Positions 57,669 to 62,671 of a stretch of DNA of 62,671 bases are shown piece by piece. The notes under the pieces were generated by a model. That model made no database searches and was not told the DNA's origin. It was given only the letters and a program-made list of their open reading frames with translations. Each line of letters begins with the position of its first letter. Within the stretch, counting starts at the first letter, position 1. The position numbers and the translations under genes were made by a program. This DNA comes from Ectocarpus siliculosus (taxonomy: Eukaryota; Sar; Phaeophyceae; Ectocarpales; Ectocarpaceae): positions 2,646,955 to 2,709,625 of the forward strand of contig FN649746.1 in NCBI GenBank assembly GCA_000310025.1. The letters run 5' to 3'.

Positions 57669-58265
57669 GACGACATGCTTGGTTGTTTGTGCCTTCTGTT
57701 GCTTTTCGCACTGTTGGGTCTGCTTTTAGCACTGTTTGGATTGTTTTCAGCGTTTTTTTTTTATTGTTTTTAGCCTTGGTTGGTTTTCGCTTTCTCCTCG
57801 CTTTCTTTCGTGCCGTAAGCGTTTGGTCACGACCTGTAGGTGTTTCGCGCCCGTTGTTGTCGCTCATTCGCTGCCGTGGCGACTGCGTGAGTGGCGTATC
57901 TTCTCGGGGGGGGGGGTCGATACCGGTCTTTTTGTCGTTCCGACGGGAATCCTTTCTTCTTTTTGTCGTTCTGACGACCATTATTTTCTTCTGGTTTTCT
58001 TACTTTCTTCGTGTTTTCCTTTCTTCGGTTTTGACATTGTTCCGGCAGTCATCGGCTTTTCTTAGCCCCGTCAGTTCCTTTCGGTGTCTTCTTGTTGTTT
58101 AGAAGTCAAACGATGGTCTTGCGGCCCATCGAGTGAGAGGTGTGGGAGGGTGAATTGTGCTGTTTTGGAGCTCCACATCCTCGATACGTTCATTTAGAGA
58201 CTCGACAATTGCTTGACTCCGAGGTTTTATAGTATCTGCGTATGAGAACCTCCAGGGTCGGCTAG
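57669..58265 (+). other. 3' untranslated part of the LTR element
   Basis: T-rich stretch with no long frame. The last ~120 bp, including catttagagactcgacaatt and ctccagggtcggctag, resemble the DNA before the right LTR of the 46.8-kb element. A polypurine tract is not clear. Confidence 0.55.
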
Positions 58266-58536
58266 TGTTACAGGATTCAGATGCGTAGACGGAACATAGA
58301 AGAGAATGGTTCTTTCTAGAAGGCGCGGAGAGGTGTAACTCCCCGCGGAAGGATAAAACAGGGGACAAGGATCTAGTAGCCCCTGCTTGTACTGAGGATC
58401 CTGCGCCCCTTGGTGTCATTCCTACCGATACCCAAGGCAACAGCTACTGCTGCTTGCTGCTGTTCTGCAAGAGTAAATACAAGTGAGTTCTTCTTCACGG
58501 GTCAACCAGACTTCATCACGCGTGCATACCACCACA
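58266..58536 (+). repeat. 3' LTR
   Basis: 271 bp, TGTTACAGG to CCACCACA. Partner of 49214-49481, with a ctgctgcttgctgctgttct expansion relative to it. Confidence 0.9.
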
Positions 58537-58862
58537 ACATACGTCTGCAGCGAGATCTTCAACGTTCCTGCCTCCCAATCTCTCTTATAAAAGCACCCTG
58601 AATACCATCTCAAGTTCCCAAGATTCTTCATCGGTACCATGGTGTTGAGATCTCTGCCAAACTGGTCACATCTCTCCTCCTCTCCTATCGAAAATGTATC
58701 ATCTGCATGCACCACCAGAGTCACTACCATTCTTCCTTCCTCAATCAACCGAAACACACACGTACCCGCCATGCACTGAATAAAACCCAAACAAATCAAA
58801 CACTTCCCCAAGTGTGAATGCCATTGTCTCGACGCCTGCTTCAGACGGTACAAGCTCTTATG
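58537..58862 (-). pseudogene. Ty1/copia reverse-transcriptase fragment
   Basis: The minus-strand frame reads LYRLKQASRQWHSHLGKCL, then VVHADDTFSIG (the D-D catalytic motif C), GNLRWYSGCFYKRDWE and LKISLQTYV, ending exactly at the 3' LTR boundary. The LTR element therefore interrupted, or recombined with, a copia element in opposite orientation. The rest of the copia element is not found beyond the 5' LTR. Confidence 0.9.
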
Positions 58863-58984
58863 ACCCCGCCGCTGGAGCTGCCGGAGCCGGCGGGCGAGGG
58901 GGGGGATTCGGATGTCGCCGCCGTACCGACGTTTCTAATATAGTACATTTCAACGCCTCTTTTACCTCCCTCACCGTTCGGGGT

Positions 58985-60080
58985 TAGAGGGAGACACTTC
59001 TTGTGGAGCAGTTAAGCTTTTCTGCTCCACCGGCCCCCGAGTCCCTGAGCCCCGTTGGGTGTGCCCCCACTGGTCCGATCGGGGTGGAGGATGGCTTGAA
59101 TGATAGCTGTGAGCCGTGCCAACGCAATTCTAGCCTTAAGTAGGGCAAGCAACACCCATTACATAGAGTTTGGCCTGGTGGAGCACTTAGGCGTGTCTTT
59201 TCTACCGGCCCTTGAGTCCCTGAGCCCCCGTGGGTGGGCGTTTCTCTGCACCCACTGGTCCGATCGGGGTGTCCAGTGGCGTGTATGATAGCTGTGAGCC
59301 GGGCCAACACAAGGTAAGTCTTCGTAAGACAAACAGCGCCCGGTACATAGAGTTTGGCCTGATGTAGCAGTTAGGCTTATCTGCTCTACCGGCCCTTGAG
59401 TCCCTGAGCCCCCGTGGGTCGGTGTTGGTCTGCACTGGGTCCGATCGGGGTGTCCGATGGCTTGAATGATAGCTGTGAGCCGTGCCAACACAATTCTAAC
59501 CTTAAGTAGGGCAAACAACACCCTTTACATAGAATTTGGCCTGGTGGAGCAGTTAGGCATATCTGCTCCACCGGCCGTTGAGCCACTGAGCCCCCGTGGG
59601 TGGGCGTTTCTCTGCACCCACTGGTCCGATCGGGGTGCCCGGTGGCTTGAATGATAGCTGTGAGCCTTGCCAACACGATGCGGGTCGAGTTAGGCGTGGT
59701 TCAGCTATGTGACGGGAGTTATAGCGGGATAATTGACACCCCCCCCCCCTAGATGCTGCGGAGCCCCCGCTTTTGACCATATCTCTGCGGGAAGATTTTG
59801 GGTGGGAGTGTCCGATAGCTTGGAAGAACGGCATGGACCGTGCAGACACGACGCAAAAGGTTTGAGGTGAATTGGAGCGGTGTGGACGGAGGTTCGAGAC
59901 GATTATACTGTTTCCTGACATGCTGCGGAACCCCTTTCTCAGGATATCTCTTCAGCCACCGGTCGGATTTTGCTTCTAAGTAGCATTGCAGATAGCTGTA
60001 GTCCATACCTACAGCATGGAATTGGTTTGAGGTCAATCGGGGCTCTGTGGGTGGAGATCTGCCTGGTGGAGCAAATAATA
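58985..60080. repeat. ~185-bp satellite array
   Basis: Four clear units, each with ccctgagccc, ctggtccgatcggggtg, tgatagctgtgagcc and tggagcagttaggc-type words (gtccgatcgggg near 59073, 59259, 59440 and 59624). More diverged units follow to about 60080. All frames in it are by-products of repetition. Confidence 0.85.
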
Positions 60081-60144
60081 AGAAGTTACTCCACCGGTGG
60101 AGCAAATAGCATTGTCGTTTGATGTTCCTTCTTTTTTCTTTGGG

Positions 60145-60500
60145 AAATTGACACAAGTGGGTATACCCACGCCATTCTCGGACAAAAGTGGGTACTCGAA
60201 AATCCAGCGCGCGCGCACTCCATAGGCGACCCCCACACGACTCAGAACCCCATTCTGACACCTGGGCGACACAGCCAGGGACCATACACAGCAGCACGGG
60301 CATCGATTTTTTCCCACTTTTAGGCACACCTTTGGCCCTAATACCGCCGACGCGCGCAAGGCCTCACCAGGGTGCCCACTTATTTATGCCCGACATCGCG
60401 GTGGGTATACCCACCGGCGTCAACCAATTTTTTCATGTACCCACTTGTGTCTGTATTTTGACCCACTTTTGTCCAAATTGTACCCACTTTTGTCCACGTA
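60145..60500. mobile_element. Motif-clustered element (GTGGGTA/TACCCAC)
   Basis: gtgggtatacccac, gacaaaagtgggta, tacccacttttgtcc and tacccacttgtgtct occur at both flanks (60148-60200 and 60395-60500) in opposite orientations around a ~190-bp core. This is the third motif type with the same architecture in this window. Confidence 0.55.
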
Positions 60501-60569
60501 CGGACGGCAGAAATCGAGCGGAAATCGACCTCCACGTCACCGCACGGCAGAACATTGAATAGCCTCGGA

Positions 60570-61270
60570 ACGTCTCAGAACCTCCCAACAAAAAAAGAGA
60601 GAAAAAAAAAAAAGAGAAAAAAGGAGAAGAAGGAGAAAAATAAAATAAAAATGGAAACCGTAAGGAGAAGAGAAAATAAATGAAAATAAAATGAAAAAGG
60701 GCGAGGACAAAGAAAGAGGGACTAGGCCGAAAATAACAGGAAGAAGTATGAGGCAGAACAAGGCACACGGTGGAGAGACCACTAACGAACAAGCAAACAC
60801 GCAAACACGGCCACCAACCAGCGATACATTGTAATGGTACGAAATCACTACTACTGGGGGGTTGGTGCAATGGTGCAGCGTTGGGGGGGGGGGAATTGGC
60901 GAAAAGAAATTCAATCCGGCACATGTCGTGCCACTCGGTCCGTCTCTCTTCTCGTTTGCTTTCTTCCCTCGCCGTCTCGTCCGTCTCCTGCCCCCCTCCC
61001 GCCCCATTGGTTGTTGGCTTGTGGTTTCGTTTGAGCGCTCGTTGTCGGCTGGCCTCTTCTTCCTTCTCGTGCCAGGAGGTCGTGAACCTCTCAGCTCCCT
61101 GCAGCACCGCCGCATGCCAGGTTACTCCCCCCTCCACCTTCGCGGCTTCCGTCCACCTTAACTTCGGTGCCGTGTCTTTCGGTACGGGAATTCCGAGACA
61201 ACTTGGGTCGGTTTTCGTAGATCCGTGGTCGGCCCCGAATGCCTTCAGGTCGTCGCGAGCGCACACTTCG
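60570..61270 (-). pseudogene. LINE 3' part (C-terminal segment and tail)
   Basis: The minus-strand frame RDDLKAFGADHGSTKTDPS, then GVTWHAAVLQGAERF and KEEEASRQRALKRN, matches the LINE tail at 14534-15000. Its 3' side (60590-61015) matches 48375-48890. A poly-purine tract (plus strand) marks the 3' end near 60590. The upstream part of this LINE copy is absent, as expected for 5' truncation. Confidence 0.85.
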
Positions 61271-61984
61271 GCCAGTTCTGTTCCTGTCCCCCCCTACGTT
61301 GTGTGGCGACTGACGTGTGTGTGTGGCTTTGATTATCTCCCTCTTCTCTCTCTCTCTCTCTGCTCGCTGGACTGTACGTAGTTTTGTACTACAGCTGTGA
61401 GGTGACGTGTGTGCTAATTCCCTCCTCTCTCCCTCTTACCTCTCTCTCTGCTACGTCGTCATCTGTTGTGGGTTTTTTGCCCCATATCGTCTGCCCAAAC
61501 TCGGAAATTACTGATTGACTTGAGTTTGTATAGATTAATTAAATTCTACACACAGTCTTCTACACAGTCCTGTTCACAGTCTCGTTTCCGACCCCAAAAT
61601 ATAACAGTACAATACAATGCACACACGTGGAAGGTTGTGTTGTACAACCTGGTGTTTTGGCAGAACGGTTGGAAAGATCAAAGGGGGCACCGTAGGTAAG
61701 AGATAATTGATAGATAGGTAGGCATGTGTACCGGAAAGAAAAGAAAAGAAAGAGATGCACCTTGCCCACAACAGAAGAAACATCTGAACGAAAGAGCAAG
61801 ACAACAAACAAACAAGAGGAGGAGGAGGAGTAGAAGAGAGACAGAGGAGGAAGAAGAAGGAAGCGAGCGTATGGAAGGGAGGAGACAGACAGAGAAAGAG
61901 AGCAAGAGCATCGTCGGTTCATTTGTCGGCCGACCCGGCGATTGAGCGCGGGGGCCGGGATCCTGCTGCCGAGCGCGGGGTCCC
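61271..61984. other. No supported gene; CT-rich microsatellite
   Basis: A (CT)n run lies near 61340-61360 and ctctctccctctt words near 61425. The rest is A-rich with no motif. Confidence 0.5.
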
Positions 61985-62671
61985 ATGCCGAATACGGTAA
62001 GGCTTGGGACGTTGACACCGATGCGGCGCCGCGACGAGGAAGAGGAAGAGCAAGGCGGATGGCGGGGCCAAGGAAGGGGAGAGGACGGGGGCTCGCCGCA
62101 GAGGGGCGGAGGTGAGAGGAGGAGGTCGTTGAGCCAGGGTGAGCGACGGGTGACCAGCGTAGAAGGCAGGGGGACTTTGAGGATTGAGTCACGCCTATCG
62201 CCGTCCGTGCATACAGGGGGGAGAGCGCGCCACGCAAGACCTAGGCAGACGCGCTCCAAATCACCAATGGTAGTTAGGCGCGACCAGTCGACTTACGTCA
62301 GTCGCCGGGGTTCGTCACGTACGCAGCATGTCCCGTCCCCACAAGGCCACCGCAACGATTCCCACGCGCACGGCGGGAGTTCGTATGGTAGGGGGGCGGG
62401 GGGAGGGGGGGGGGATGGACACGTGGGGGGCGCCGGGATCGGCGCGGACGGACCAGCGCACTATGGGCCGCAAGGGGAAGAGATGGGAGCAGCGGGAGGA
62501 GGGCGCAGTAGGCCAGGGGGGGAGGTCGGGCAGCCGCAGCACTATCATCAACCAGAACAGCAGCACCAGCACCAGCAACAGCAACAGCAGCAGCACCAGC
62601 ACCAGCAGCAGTGGCAGCAACAACAGCAGTTGCCACAGCAGCAGCAACAGCACCAGCAGAGACCGCAATAC
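61985..62671 (+). CDS. Gly/Arg/Gln-rich open frame, runs off the window
   Basis: Open from ATG 61985 (or ATG 62021) to the last base without a stop, at least 217 codons. The composition changes from acidic/Arg-rich (MRRRDEEEEEQGG), through Gly-rich with Arg and His, to a long Gln/His tract with PQHYHQPEQQHQHQQQ. Glutamine codons are almost all CAG with some CAA, so the tract may be partly a CAG microsatellite. Such composition is typical of disordered regions in regulators and RNA-binding proteins. No folded domain is visible in the window. Minus-strand frames here are the complement of the same low-complexity DNA. Confidence 0.45.
   Translation, partial: MPNTVRLGTLTPMRRRDEEEEEQGGWRGQGRGEDGGSPQRGGGERRRSLSQGERRVTSVEGRGTLRIESRLSPSVHTGGRARHARPRQTRSKSPMVVRRDQSTYVSRRGSSRTQHVPSPQGHRNDSHAHGGSSYGRGAGGGGGDGHVGGAGIGADGPAHYGPQGEEMGAAGGGRSRPGGEVGQPQHYHQPEQQHQHQQQQQQQHQHQQQWQQQQQLPQQQQQHQQRPQY

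Larger units (their letters stand above)
49214..58536 (+). mobile_element. 9.3-kb Ty3/gypsy-type LTR element carrying a NADAR domain
   Basis: The element is bounded by related LTRs (49214-49481 and 58266-58536). The order inside is a Gag-like protein, a Ser/Thr-rich linker, a NADAR domain, integrase with zinc finger and DD35E core, and a C-terminal chromatin-reader-like segment. Protease, reverse transcriptase and RNase H are not found anywhere between NADAR and integrase, where only ~70 bp separate them, so this copy cannot replicate itself. Stops lie at 50145 (TAA), 53903 (TGA), 54446 (TAG), 55304 (TAA), 55932 (TAA) and 56853 (TAG), with frame changes near 50650-50690 and 55785. Flanking bases differ (cccta on the left, acata on the right), so either no target duplication survives or the ends come from different insertions. 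Confidence 0.88.

Noticed and set aside
62298-62668. Leu/Ala-rich minus-strand frames
   Set aside because: They are the complement of the CAG/Gly-rich plus-strand frame, with no independent support.

Overview
The window looks like nuclear DNA of a brown alga (Phaeophyceae). Three things point there: a GT-AG intron-rich gene for a mannuronan C5-epimerase (the alginate-modifying enzyme family that brown algae carry), two multi-exon genes for secreted WSC-domain proteins, and a dense load of LTR, LINE, tyrosine-recombinase and MITE-type repeats. No tRNA, rRNA or CRISPR array was found. Two runs of N (33344-33443 and 44061-44317) are assembly gaps.

Layout. 1-4.9 kb holds one possible isolated exon and degenerate repeats. 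4.9-7.0 kb has an unrecognised minus-strand ORF and a minus-strand spliced gene remnant with a nonsense codon. 7.0-9.3 kb is a degenerate tandem-repeat tract split by two small inverted-repeat elements, followed by a telomere-like repeat. 9.4-12.7 kb is a decayed tyrosine-recombinase retroelement (RNase H plus recombinase, minus strand) bracketed by ~600-bp repeats that resemble split direct repeats. 12.7-15.0 kb has a motif-rich element and a decayed LINE interrupted by a MITE. 15.3-16.9 kb is a nested inverted-repeat element.

17.3-32.7 kb is a tandem duplication of a WSC gene. Copy 1 (10 exons, 384 aa) has four WSC domains and copy 2 (8 exons, 289 aa) has three. Every splice site and phase can be followed in both. 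Tail-to-tail with copy 2, on the minus strand, lie seven exons of the mannuronan C5-epimerase (41.3-33.5 kb). The reading stops at a 100-N gap before the catalytic DPHD region. WSC domains are carbohydrate-binding and the epimerase converts mannuronate to guluronate in alginate, so this block is plausibly concerned with the extracellular matrix. That link is inferred from gene content only.

46.5-61.3 kb is a nest of retrotransposons. The main occupant is a 9.3-kb Ty3/gypsy-type LTR element (49214-58536). It encodes a Gag-like protein, a NADAR (YbiA-like N-glycosidase) domain, a DD35E integrase and a C-terminal SH3/Tudor-like segment, but no recognisable protease, reverse transcriptase or RNase H. 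It carries six in-frame stops and at least two frameshifts. Around it lie an inverted solo LTR of the same family, a second short LTR element, LINE 3' ends, a Ty1/copia reverse-transcriptase fragment and a ~185-bp satellite. The window closes on a Gly/Arg/Gln-rich open frame running off the end.
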